This document shows, in pieces, positions 53,708-61,792 of a stretch of 64,000 bases of DNA. The notes beneath the pieces were generated by a model that saw nothing but the letters and a program-made list of their open reading frames with translations, did no database searches and had not been told where the DNA came from. Positions within the stretch are counted from its first letter, which is position 1, and every line of letters begins with the position of its first letter. Location: assembly GCA_016715245.1 (NCBI GenBank), contig JADKAS010000001.1:310001-374000 (forward strand). The letters are read 5' to 3'. The stretch is from Saprospiraceae bacterium (GTDB taxonomy: Bacteria; Bacteroidota; Bacteroidia; Chitinophagales; Saprospiraceae). Made by a program: the position numbers and the translations under genes.

Positions 53708-55900
53708 ATGAAATCCAGGTTTTCTTCTTTTTTGAATATGGTTTCTGTTATTGTCTTATTACAATTATTTTCTATAAATACAAAAGCAAATTATTCTTTT
53801 GTGTTGAATTGTCCTCCGAATAAGTACATTACCTGCACAGACGACCTTTACAATCTTTCACGTTTCGGAAATGCAACCTATACTTTAGGTTACATGACTT
53901 TTTCTGCCGGAATGCCGGTGGTTACCTATTATCTTAATTCGTGTCATTCAGGGTACATTACCCGAACATGGAGCGTAGAAGATCCATATTGGAACTGGCA
54001 AACATGTACCCAAACTATTTATGTTTCTGCATCTCCCAACAATCAACTGCATATTAATTGGCCGCCGGATTATGAAGTAGAAGGTTGTCATCCGAATATA
54101 AAACCGCAAGACCTTCCGGCACCTTATAATTCACCTACCTGGTCTGGAGATGAATGCCGAATGATTGGAAAATCTTATACTGATATGGTTTTTACTGTAA
54201 ATAACGGATGCAAAAAAATTATGAGAACATGGAAGCTCATTGACTGGTGCGACAATAATGGATGGGGCACTCAATGGACGCACAACCAGATAATAAAAAT
54301 AATAAATGAGGAAAGACCTCAATTTGAATGTGTTAAAGAAGTCACTGCCAATGCCTTTAATTGCAAAAATGCCAGGGTCAATGTGCCTCCACTCGAAGTA
54401 GGACCCACGTCATGCGGAGGAAGTGCCGTCATTTCCAATAATTCACCTTATGCGGATAATAAAGGGTCTGATATTTCGGGTACCTATCCCATTGGTACTA
54501 CAAAAGTGGTTTACACCATCCAATACGGTTGTGGAAGCAGGACTTTTTGTAGTATTAACGTGATTGTTAAAAACGCAAGTGCGCCTACTCCGTATTGTCT
54601 TCACGGTATTACTACCACTTTGATGCCTGTGGATACCAATGCCGACGGATCCATTGACGATGGAATGGTGGACATCTGGGCCAAAGATCTGGATCGCGGT
54701 AGTAAATCACTCTGTAATTATTATCCTTTGAGGTTTTCTTTTTCAGAAAATCCAACGGATATGTTCCGTACTTTCACCTGCGCCGAACTGGGTAACAACG
54801 GTGTGATGATGTTTGTAACAGATAGCAAAGGTGGTCAATCGGCCTGCATGGTAAATGTGGTCATACAAAACAATTCTGCCAATATTCCTGATTGCAAAAG
54901 AAAGGAAGAAAACATTCCTGATACAAATCAACTTTCTTCTTTGACAGGCAGGGTCGTCACCCCTTTTGGGCAAGTATTGCAAAATGCAGAAATTACAATG
55001 GATTTTGATAACCCGACCGAAACTTATATTACCAAATCTGATACTGTTGAAATCACTAAAAAAGATAGTTTTATCAATGCATCCGGTTACCTTTTGTATT
55101 TCTTTAAAAAAGAGAAAGTAATCACCACTAAAACGGATACCATCAGAGAGTTTTTCTCCCTTTCGGAAAAAACGGATTCCACAGGTTTTTATCGTTTTAA
55201 AGATGTGCAAAAAGATAAGGATAAATTTTCACTAAAGGCTGCTTACATTGAAGACAGAAGAAAAGGTATAGATAGTAAAGATGTAGAATTATTAACTAGC
55301 TATTTATTGGGAGAAAAAGATTTTACGGAACCTTACCAGTTTCTTGCTGCAGATGTAGACGGCAATAAAAAAGTAGATCTTGCAGACTTAAATCTCCTTA
55401 TCAATTTTGTGACACACACCATTACAGACCTGACAGAAAATCAATGGTTTTTTACAGACGCCAGTAAAACTTTCAGTAATCCTTCTGATATTTTTAATCA
55501 CGATTTTACAAATATTACGTCTTTGGATTCTCTCAAGGGATATAAAGATACTGTATCAGTAATGGCCATTAAAGTTGGCAATATTTCAAATGAAACATCC
55601 CTTGTCCCCCAGAACACTGTCGTTGAAAACAGAAGCTCAGATAATAATTTACCTGTTGTTAATGTTTATCCAAATCCCTCTGCAGGCGGTTTTGAAGTGA
55701 AACTGGAAGGTATAAAACAATTTCCTGTAACCATGAGCCTTTACGATGCAAAAGGTGAATTGATAATGTTAAAACAATTTTCATCAAATGGAATTCACCA
55801 TCAGTTTTCAAACGAGATTCAAAATATTAAGGCGGGTTTATATATGTATAAAATTGATTCTCATAAATTTGTCACTACAGGGAAATGGATTAAACTGTAA
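53708..55900 (+). CDS. T9SS type A sorted surface protein with HYR-like and dockerin-like modules
   Basis: A 730-residue exported protein. Signal peptide ends near NTKANYS (residue 27). Repeated HYR-like, Cys-containing beta domains follow (ITCTDDLYN, FTVNNGCKKIMRTWKLIDWCDNN, SGTYPIGTTKVVYT). At about residues 520-575 a dockerin-like pair of EF-type loops appears: IDSKDVELLTSYLL and DVDGNKKVDLADLNLLI. The C-terminus (VNVYPNPSAGGFEVKLEG to end) is a type A T9SS sorting domain. No catalytic domain was recognised. It is followed by a strong terminator. A structural or adhesive role at the surface is inferred. Confidence 0.85.
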   Translation: MKSRFSSFLNMVSVIVLLQLFSINTKANYSFVLNCPPNKYITCTDDLYNLSRFGNATYTLGYMTFSAGMPVVTYYLNSCHSGYITRTWSVEDPYWNWQTCTQTIYVSASPNNQLHINWPPDYEVEGCHPNIKPQDLPAPYNSPTWSGDECRMIGKSYTDMVFTVNNGCKKIMRTWKLIDWCDNNGWGTQWTHNQIIKIINEERPQFECVKEVTANAFNCKNARVNVPPLEVGPTSCGGSAVISNNSPYADNKGSDISGTYPIGTTKVVYTIQYGCGSRTFCSINVIVKNASAPTPYCLHGITTTLMPVDTNADGSIDDGMVDIWAKDLDRGSKSLCNYYPLRFSFSENPTDMFRTFTCAELGNNGVMMFVTDSKGGQSACMVNVVIQNNSANIPDCKRKEENIPDTNQLSSLTGRVVTPFGQVLQNAEITMDFDNPTETYITKSDTVEITKKDSFINASGYLLYFFKKEKVITTKTDTIREFFSLSEKTDSTGFYRFKDVQKDKDKFSLKAAYIEDRRKGIDSKDVELLTSYLLGEKDFTEPYQFLAADVDGNKKVDLADLNLLINFVTHTITDLTENQWFFTDASKTFSNPSDIFNHDFTNITSLDSLKGYKDTVSVMAIKVGNISNETSLVPQNTVVENRSSDNNLPVVNVYPNPSAGGFEVKLEGIKQFPVTMSLYDAKGELIMLKQFSSNGIHHQFSNEIQNIKAGLYMYKIDSHKFVTTGKWIKL

Positions 55901-55962
55901 AAGCATCCAGGATTAAAGTATACTTTTAAGAATATTGTACTATTCCTCATGTATATATTCAG

Positions 55963-56001
55963 GAAGCGATGTCATGAAATTCATTACATCGCTTCTTTTT
56001 T
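55963..56001 (+). terminator. Rho-independent terminator
   Basis: Stem GAAGCGATGT (55963-55972) pairs with ACATCGCTTC (55986-55995), 13-base loop, then six T. It follows the T9SS dockerin-like gene by about 60 bases. Confidence 0.85.
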
Positions 56002-56105
56002 CAGGTTCAAAATGTTGAAAAAAAACTATGTATGCTATATTACTTCGGGTAGATATTTTCTATGTTTTGATGCTCCTCAATCATTGGGTGTAAAAAAACT
56101 TAACA

Positions 56106-56133
56106 TTGGAATTGAGAATTGTTATTAAATTTG
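56106..56133 (+). promoter_or_regulatory. Promoter (TTG-N17-TAAATTTG) for the helix-hairpin-helix gene
   Basis: TTG at 56106-56108 and TAAATTTG at 56126-56133, spaced 17 bases; a second TTG at 56112-56114 is closer. The gene ATG is at 56202, leader about 60 bases. Confidence 0.5.
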
Positions 56134-56201
56134 CAGTTGAATTTTGGCATGATATGGCATTTTTACCATGTTTGCCGGACTAATAACTAAAATTTTATCA
56201 T

Positions 56202-56843
56202 ATGAATAATAGTAAAAAATTTAGATCTCCTGACTTTGCAAAATATGTAGTCACTTACCTCATGGATTTGAAGGAAGAATCTTATCAGGCTAAGGATGAA
56301 AAAAAAGCATTGGAAAAAATGATTAAATCCGGTGATTTATCAAAAGAAGAAAAAAAAGAATTAAAAATTAGTCTTGTACAGTCCAAAATATTGTATAGAG
56401 CTTTGAATGCGGTGTACAAAACCGCAAAAAGAGAACTTAGTTATTATTCAATAGGCGGAAGTAATAAAAATTCGAATGACTACGAAGATGATGTTGAAAC
56501 AGAAGAAATTTTTATCATTGCTGAAAAAGAAATGACTGAACCAAAGCCAACATCTGCCAGTACAAACAAAAAAGGTAAAAAAAATAATACCAATGTTAAT
56601 GACCTTACCCTTATTGAAGGTATAGGTCCAAAAATTCAGGATTTACTTAACCAGGCAGGTATTTTGACATTTTCTGACCTTTCTGCATCCTCATATGATA
56701 AGGTTAAATCTGTACTAACATCTGCAGGACCAAGGTATAATGTACACGACCCTCAAACATGGATTCAACAGGCTAAACTGGCGATGAACGAAAAGTGGGA
56801 TGAACTAAGGAATCTTCAGCAAACCTTGAAAAAAGGGAGGTGA
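56202..56843 (+). CDS. Helix-hairpin-helix protein of unknown function
   Basis: A 213-residue protein. The N-terminal half is charged and helical (KKALEKMIKSGDLSKEEKKE), followed by an acidic linker and a Lys/Asn-rich stretch. The C-terminal part, NDLTLIEGIGPKIQDLLNQAG then FSDLSASSYDKVKSVLTSAG and DPQTWIQQAKLA, is a helix-hairpin-helix domain like those appended to some ribosomal proteins and NADH dehydrogenase E-like subunits in Bacteroidota. It probably binds nucleic acid or a protein partner; the exact role is unknown. Confidence 0.75.
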   Translation: MNNSKKFRSPDFAKYVVTYLMDLKEESYQAKDEKKALEKMIKSGDLSKEEKKELKISLVQSKILYRALNAVYKTAKRELSYYSIGGSNKNSNDYEDDVETEEIFIIAEKEMTEPKPTSASTNKKGKKNNTNVNDLTLIEGIGPKIQDLLNQAGILTFSDLSASSYDKVKSVLTSAGPRYNVHDPQTWIQQAKLAMNEKWDELRNLQQTLKKGR

Positions 56844-56900
56844 ATTCTTTAAAATAAGACTGATTTCAGTTTGTTCATTTAACCTGAAATAAATGTAAAA

Positions 56901-56933
56901 AAAAAGAGAGACTTTTAGCCTCTCTTTTTTTTT
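56901..56933. terminator. Bidirectional terminator between the HhH gene and the Omp28-like gene
   Basis: A-rich arm with GAGAG (56906-56910) and CTCTC followed by nine or more T (56920-56933), loop ACTTTTAGC. It lies between the two convergent stops. Confidence 0.75.
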
Positions 56934-56952
56934 ACCGCTATTTCAGGTGTTA

Positions 56953-59013
56953 TTAATTTACTATAATCTTTTTGGTGATGATCTGGTCGTTTGAACGAAT
57001 AGTAATGATATACATTCCGGGATTCCAGGTGGAAACGTTGACGGGCAATGTATATTCACCTGAAAGATTAGATATTAATTTGCTTTCAATCACTTTTCCT
57101 GTAATATCAGATAAGCTGATGGTAACATCTGATGGTTTTTTAGTCGAAAAGTCAATACTAACCATATCATTTGATGGGTTAGGAAAAGCAGAAATACTAT
57201 TTTCTACAATGACATCTTCTGCATTTACATATCCATTGGCAATAGCCTCATCGTAAGTTGATAATGCAGCATTCACATATCCCCCTGCATTCATTAAAAC
57301 AGGGACTATATTAAATTTTTCAACATTCATTCCTTCCGGAATGGTAAAAGAAAACAATTTTGTGATTTTTTGACCTATAGTAAACGGCCCATCAAGTCCG
57401 TTGTCGTTTTCTCTGGTCAATCCAGTAAAAATACGAGCAACGTGATCATAGACCATTTGTGAAGCAGGAACAGGGTTCGGAAGCGTTTCATAACCACCCA
57501 TTGGCCCTGCACCACCTCCTGCATAAGCATTTGCCTGATTATAACCGGCGGCAGTGCCTCTGACACCATCTTCTGTCAGGACCATATTAATCCACATAGA
57601 ACCGGTAGCGTTTTCCTGAAAGATGGTTGAAACAGAGACGTCCAACTTTCTCGTGGTTGGATCATATTTGGCACCAGTGGAAAAATAAGCAGGCGTATTC
57701 TGAGCGATTCTGGTTAAAAAAGGATCTTCTGAGATGGAAGGGTCTGTCACCATATTTCTGTCTACTACGACACTGGGAAAACCTGAAAAACCGGGCGTAC
57801 TTCTTATATAGGCATCATAAGCGGTAACCACCATAGGATCATTGTTGTGCACAGCAATAGGAATGTATCTTTTATTATATCTCTTACTTAAAAAATCCAG
57901 AAATACGGCTCCTCTTGGACACCAGACGCACCAGGTACCGGTTGCTTCTTCAATAATTACCGCCGCATTTTTTGCAGGAGTCACACCTTCAATGTTAAGT
58001 CCGGCTTTGTCATTACATTCTTCTTCATCCCCTGATACACCATTTACTTTTGATACACTTAGTTCAATTTTGTTTGCTCCCTGATTAAGTTTTATCTTAT
58101 TGGGTGAGGTTACGAATTTGCTTTCTCCAGAAGCCAGCTCGATGCCTGTTAAGTCAATAGGAAGCGTTGTGTTGCCGATTTTTGCCTCAACCTCCAGGTC
58201 AATCAAATCATCTAATCCGATATTGGTAACCCTGAAAATAAAATTATCTTCTGTTTCAGTAAATCTTATATTATTCCAAATGATATTATCCAGGGCAACA
58301 TCACTTTGAACTAAAGGCGCAACGGGATCATAGGTGTATACAAAGTCGTCGCAATAAAACTCGTTGGTAGCATCTGCAGGATATAAATTTAAAGAAGCTA
58401 CAAATTTATTGGTGTTTTTGAAAGCTCCCTGACACTCATTATTTATGAGCACTTTCCAGTTGTTGGATGTCAGATTTATTTCCAAACCGAAAGTAAACCA
58501 TTCATTTTTTGGGTATTGCGTTGTAAAAAGTAAAACATTGGCGCTATTTGAAATTTCAAACGTGCCGTTTTCTCTCAGGTATCCGTTTAATGTCCACAAA
58601 ACGCCGGGGTTGTTATTTCCCTGAATATTAAAATAACCTGCCTTTCCTGTGGCTACGTTCATTTTCCATTCAATTTTGAATAATCCGGAATCATAGCGGT
58701 TACCAAATGGCAGAAGTATATCGGTAGGACCTCCTGTGGCATTTGTTGAAGCTATCTTTATAGCATTGGCCCCGCTAGCTGATTTGTCGCTTACGATTTT
58801 TGTGTCAGTTGCTGTACCGGGCTTATTGTCCCATGTTTTCCATTTTGTACTTGAAACACACAAAAAACTTCCTGCTGTATAGCTGTCAAAATTATCACTG
58901 AAAGTGATTTGTGAAATTGCCGTGAAATTACACCCTAAAATGACAAGCAGAAAAAAAAACAATTTTTGTAAATTTTTGAAACATTTTTTAACTGATTTAA
59001 TGATTTTTACCAA
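56953..59013 (-). CDS. T9SS type A sorted Omp28-related protein with thioredoxin-like domain
   Basis: A 686-residue exported protein. Signal peptide (LQKLFFFLLVILGCN), a concanavalin-like lectin domain (about 35-230, DNFDSYTAGSF start) and a CARDB-like beta domain (about 235-330) precede an Omp28-type thioredoxin fold with GTWCVWCPRGAVFLD (WCVWC about 361-365). The C-terminus (SISAFPNPSNDMVSID to the end) is a type A T9SS sorting domain. The WCxxC pair suggests a thiol-disulfide or metal role at the surface, not proven. It has a good promoter (59033-59062) and convergent terminator. Confidence 0.85.
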   Translation of the reverse strand: MVKIIKSVKKCFKNLQKLFFFLLVILGCNFTAISQITFSDNFDSYTAGSFLCVSSTKWKTWDNKPGTATDTKIVSDKSASGANAIKIASTNATGGPTDILLPFGNRYDSGLFKIEWKMNVATGKAGYFNIQGNNNPGVLWTLNGYLRENGTFEISNSANVLLFTTQYPKNEWFTFGLEINLTSNNWKVLINNECQGAFKNTNKFVASLNLYPADATNEFYCDDFVYTYDPVAPLVQSDVALDNIIWNNIRFTETEDNFIFRVTNIGLDDLIDLEVEAKIGNTTLPIDLTGIELASGESKFVTSPNKIKLNQGANKIELSVSKVNGVSGDEEECNDKAGLNIEGVTPAKNAAVIIEEATGTWCVWCPRGAVFLDFLSKRYNKRYIPIAVHNNDPMVVTAYDAYIRSTPGFSGFPSVVVDRNMVTDPSISEDPFLTRIAQNTPAYFSTGAKYDPTTRKLDVSVSTIFQENATGSMWINMVLTEDGVRGTAAGYNQANAYAGGGAGPMGGYETLPNPVPASQMVYDHVARIFTGLTRENDNGLDGPFTIGQKITKLFSFTIPEGMNVEKFNIVPVLMNAGGYVNAALSTYDEAIANGYVNAEDVIVENSISAFPNPSNDMVSIDFSTKKPSDVTISLSDITGKVIESKLISNLSGEYTLPVNVSTWNPGMYIITIRSNDQIITKKIIVN

Positions 59014-59032
59014 GATTGGTTTAATAGAGTGA

Positions 59033-59062
59033 CAAAATTAATTTTATTTTAATAATACCCAA
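59033..59062 (-). promoter_or_regulatory. Promoter (TTG-N19-TAATTTTG) for the Omp28-like gene
   Basis: On the minus strand TTG (59062-59060) and TAATTTTG (59040-59033) are spaced 19 bases, and the ATG at 59013 follows by about 20. Confidence 0.55.
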
Positions 59063-59137
59063 TACAAAAGTTAAAAAGTTTACATGAGGACGACATAAAA
59101 AATTAAATTATTATTTTCTTTAATATAATATTATTAT

Positions 59138-59145
59138 TACCTTTG
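59138..59145 (+). promoter_or_regulatory. -7 box (TACCTTTG) for exbB
   Basis: Perfect TAnnTTTG match 87 bases before the exbB ATG at 59232; no clear -33 element. Confidence 0.4.
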
Positions 59146-59231
59146 TCTTTTGAAATGTTGTGTATGATTACATCCAAAACAATATAAACTTTTTAATTTT
59201 TCGTTACATCAAACAATACACTTAGAAAAAT

Positions 59232-59918
59232 ATGTTGAACTTACTTTTTAATCTATTTCAGGAACCTGACACTACAACTGTTAAGCAATCACAAAACCTC
59301 ATTGACCTTATTGTTATGGGTGGACCTATGGGTATTGCCATTATGCTCATTTTATTGGTTTTATCTGTTGCAGCGGTAGCAATATTTACCGAAAGGTGGT
59401 TTACTATTCAAAAGGCAGGTAAAATTGATGAAAATTTCATTAACAATATCCGTGCTTCAGTGGGTTCAGGAAATATTGAAGGAGCAAAAGCCCTCTGCAG
59501 AGCGACAGATTCTCCTTCGGCAAGAATGGTCGAAAAAGGTTTGATGAGAATCGGTAAACCTTTGAAAGATATTGATGCAGCCATTGAAAACGTAGGTAAT
59601 CTTGAAGTTTTTAAACTCGAAAAAAACCTTTCTACTCTTGCCAGTATCAGTGGGGCAGGTCCGATGATTGGTTTTTTAGGAACCGTTACAGGTATGATTC
59701 TTGCTTTTTATAAAATGGCTTCTGAATCCAATGTTACCCCTGATGTATTGGCCGGGGGGATTTATCAGGCATTGATTACCACAGCATTTGGTTTGTTGAT
59801 TGGTATTTTTTCATTCGTAGGTTACAATTTACTTGTTGCCAAAGTGGAAAAAGTAATTTTTCAAATGGAAAAAACGACCATTGACTTTATGGATTTGTTA
59901 CAGGAACCTTCACATTAA
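59232..59918 (+). CDS. exbB: MotA/TolQ/ExbB proton channel protein
   Basis: A 228-residue inner-membrane subunit of the proton-driven motor. Three hydrophobic helices (about 29-51, 135-160 and 180-205) and the conserved segment ISGAGPMIGFLGTVTGMI of the family. It forms a pentamer around ExbD and powers TonB. First gene of a four-gene run exbB-exbD-exbD-tonB. Confidence 0.92.
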   Translation: MLNLLFNLFQEPDTTTVKQSQNLIDLIVMGGPMGIAIMLILLVLSVAAVAIFTERWFTIQKAGKIDENFINNIRASVGSGNIEGAKALCRATDSPSARMVEKGLMRIGKPLKDIDAAIENVGNLEVFKLEKNLSTLASISGAGPMIGFLGTVTGMILAFYKMASESNVTPDVLAGGIYQALITTAFGLLIGIFSFVGYNLLVAKVEKVIFQMEKTTIDFMDLLQEPSH

Positions 59919-59923
59919 TAGGT

Positions 59924-60334
59924 ATGCCAATTAAAAAAAGAAATAAGTTATCGGCAGAGTTCAATATGTCATCATTGACTGACATTATTTTTTTATTACT
60001 TATCTTTTTTATGCTGACTTCGAATCTGGTTCAGATTAATGTCAGTTTGCCAAAGTCAGAGTCAAAAACCATTGCACCTTCGGATTTGCCTGTCATGCTG
60101 ACCGTTGATGGCAGAGTATCCGTTGTTGGTAAACCCTCTTCTGCAGCTTCTCTTGAAAAAGATATTGCAACAGCAGTAAGAAAATCCAATAATAAAGATA
60201 ATGCAACGGTATCTATTATTTCTGAAGTGGGTGTTCCCTGGAAAAGAGTACACGAAATTATGAAGATTGCCAGCGGCCTTAAAATTAAGGCTATTATAGC
60301 AACTGAACCCAGCCGTCAAACGGATAAATTGTAA
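59924..60334 (+). CDS. exbD: ExbD/TolR family protein (first copy)
   Basis: A 136-residue motor subunit with one N-terminal membrane helix starting MSSLTDIIFLLLIFFML, where the Asp (in LTDIIF) is the proton-carrying residue, and a periplasmic domain after it. The start follows exbB by 5 bases. The gene is closely related to the next gene at its N-terminus (NKLSAEFNMSSLTDIIFLLL versus SKVSAEFNMSSLTDIIFLLL). Confidence 0.92.
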   Translation: MPIKKRNKLSAEFNMSSLTDIIFLLLIFFMLTSNLVQINVSLPKSESKTIAPSDLPVMLTVDGRVSVVGKPSSAASLEKDIATAVRKSNNKDNATVSIISEVGVPWKRVHEIMKIASGLKIKAIIATEPSRQTDKL

Positions 60335-60337
60335 ATC

Positions 60338-60736
60338 ATGGCAGTTAAAAAAAGAAGCAAAGTCAGCGCTGAGTTTAATATGTCTTCATTGACAGATATC
60401 ATATTTTTATTGCTTATATTTTTTATGCTTACCTCTTCGAGTATTATGCCAAATGCACTTAATTTGCAATTGCCTGGCAGAAAAAGTAAGGCGCCACCCA
60501 GCAAAGCCGAAAATAAAATCATAGGCATTATGAAAGATGGTACCTATACGCTTAACAGTGTCCCTGTGAGTATGTCCGGTATCGAAAGTACCATAAGGTC
60601 TTTGAAACAAAGAGATGGAGAACAGGCAGCTTTTGTGGTTAGCCCCAGTGGTGATGCAGACAATGAAAGCGTGGTAGCCATCCTTGACCTTGCCTGGAGG
60701 ATGGAGATAAAAGCGGTTCTCAACGACCCGCAATAA
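60338..60736 (+). CDS. exbD: ExbD/TolR family protein (second copy)
   Basis: A 132-residue paralogue of the preceding ExbD. It shares the same membrane helix with the essential Asp but a different periplasmic part (LNLQLPGRKSKAPPSK). It starts 3 bases after the first copy. Two ExbD copies per ExbB gene are common in Bacteroidota. Confidence 0.92.
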   Translation: MAVKKRSKVSAEFNMSSLTDIIFLLLIFFMLTSSSIMPNALNLQLPGRKSKAPPSKAENKIIGIMKDGTYTLNSVPVSMSGIESTIRSLKQRDGEQAAFVVSPSGDADNESVVAILDLAWRMEIKAVLNDPQ

Positions 60737-60848
60737 TAAATCAAAACTTGCACAAAGAACAAAACGGGAAACGAAATATATCGTATTCCTTAAAATCTGA
60801 TTGGAATACCGTTGATATTCAGCATTTTTCAACCTTAAAAAGTTTTGA

Positions 60849-61640
60849 ATGAAAGACGACACTTTACAAAATGAAGAGAAAAACAGAAAGTGGGGGTACT
60901 ATATAAGTTTTAGTATTCATATAGCTATCTTTTTACTTTTTTTTATTCCCTTTATGAAAATGATTACTTTTCCTCCTGAAGAAAGTGGAATCATGATTGT
61001 TTTTGGTGAACCAGACGCCGGAATTCCGGAAAATGAATATGTGCCGGTTGAAACAACCCCGGCTTCCCCTTCAAAACCTGTAAATAAAACAGAAACCAAT
61101 AAGATAATTATTAAAACAAAAGATGACGTTTCTGACATAAAAGTCTCTGAGACGAAAAAATCAACGTCAAAAAAGGAAAGCGACGAGAGTAAAGCAGAAG
61201 CTGAAAAAACGGAAAAAGAAAAAAAAGAAAAATTGGAAAAAGAAGCAGCTGAAAAAAAGAAAAAAATATCCGATCTGTTTGGAAAAGGCAGTAAAGGGAA
61301 TCCTGGTAATCAAGGGAAAAAAGACGGAAATCCAGATGGCAAAGTGCTTGAAGGTATCACTAAAGGTTCCGGCCGTGTAGGCGGAGGGTTGGCATCAAGA
61401 GGTCTCGAATTCGAACCGAAGTTTCAGGATAATTCCCAACGGTCGGGTAGAGTAGTACTCACGATTTGTGTTGATGTAAACGGAAAAGTGACTTCTTCCA
61501 AATTTACGCAAAAAGGGTCTACAACCAACGATCCGTATCTTATTAAGTTGACTGAAAACACAGCCTCAAAATATAAATTTTCACAGAGTTCAATTGACTC
61601 ACAATGTGGTACCATCACTGTCGATTATAAGGTTCAGTAA
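60849..61640 (+). CDS. TonB/TolA-like energy transducer
   Basis: A 263-residue periplasm-spanning protein. One membrane helix (about 17-38) is followed by a Lys/Glu-rich charged and coiled region (ESDESKAEAEKTEKEKKEK) instead of a Pro-rich spacer, a Gly-rich hinge and a C-terminal domain with RSGRVVLTICVDVNGKVTSS, which matches the TonB C-terminal fold. It passes energy from ExbBD to TonB-dependent receptors. A 112-base gap separates it from exbD. TolA-type function cannot be excluded. Confidence 0.87.
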   Translation: MKDDTLQNEEKNRKWGYYISFSIHIAIFLLFFIPFMKMITFPPEESGIMIVFGEPDAGIPENEYVPVETTPASPSKPVNKTETNKIIIKTKDDVSDIKVSETKKSTSKKESDESKAEAEKTEKEKKEKLEKEAAEKKKKISDLFGKGSKGNPGNQGKKDGNPDGKVLEGITKGSGRVGGGLASRGLEFEPKFQDNSQRSGRVVLTICVDVNGKVTSSKFTQKGSTTNDPYLIKLTENTASKYKFSQSSIDSQCGTITVDYKVQ

Positions 61641-61704
61641 ATGGCGATGTTTACTACATTCAAAGAGTACGTTATTTGCAATTATATTTCTTAGTAATTA
61701 ATTA

Positions 61705-61745
61705 TATATTTGATTTTTTATATATAAAAACTTTATATATATTTG
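61705..61745 (+). promoter_or_regulatory. Tandem -7 boxes (TATATTTG twice) for the FG-GAP protein gene
   Basis: Two identical TATATTTG boxes, 61705-61712 and 61738-61745, 33 bases apart, precede the ATG at 61793 (and an in-frame ATG at 61760). A TTTG at 61675-61678 is upstream but spaced 26 bases. Confidence 0.4.
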
Positions 61746-61792
61746 CATCTTGAATATATATGTATTTAGAAAATAATATAATTAGGCTTCCT

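Larger units (their letters stand above)
55901..56201. other. Intergenic region with terminator and promoter
   Basis: About 300 bases holding the terminator at 55963-56001 for the upstream gene and the promoter at 56112-56133 for the downstream one. Nothing else recognised. Confidence 0.5.

Noticed and set aside
59924..60736. Two ExbD genes as a recent duplication artefact
   Set aside because: Only the membrane helix is nearly identical; the periplasmic parts differ clearly, so this is an ordinary paralogous pair.
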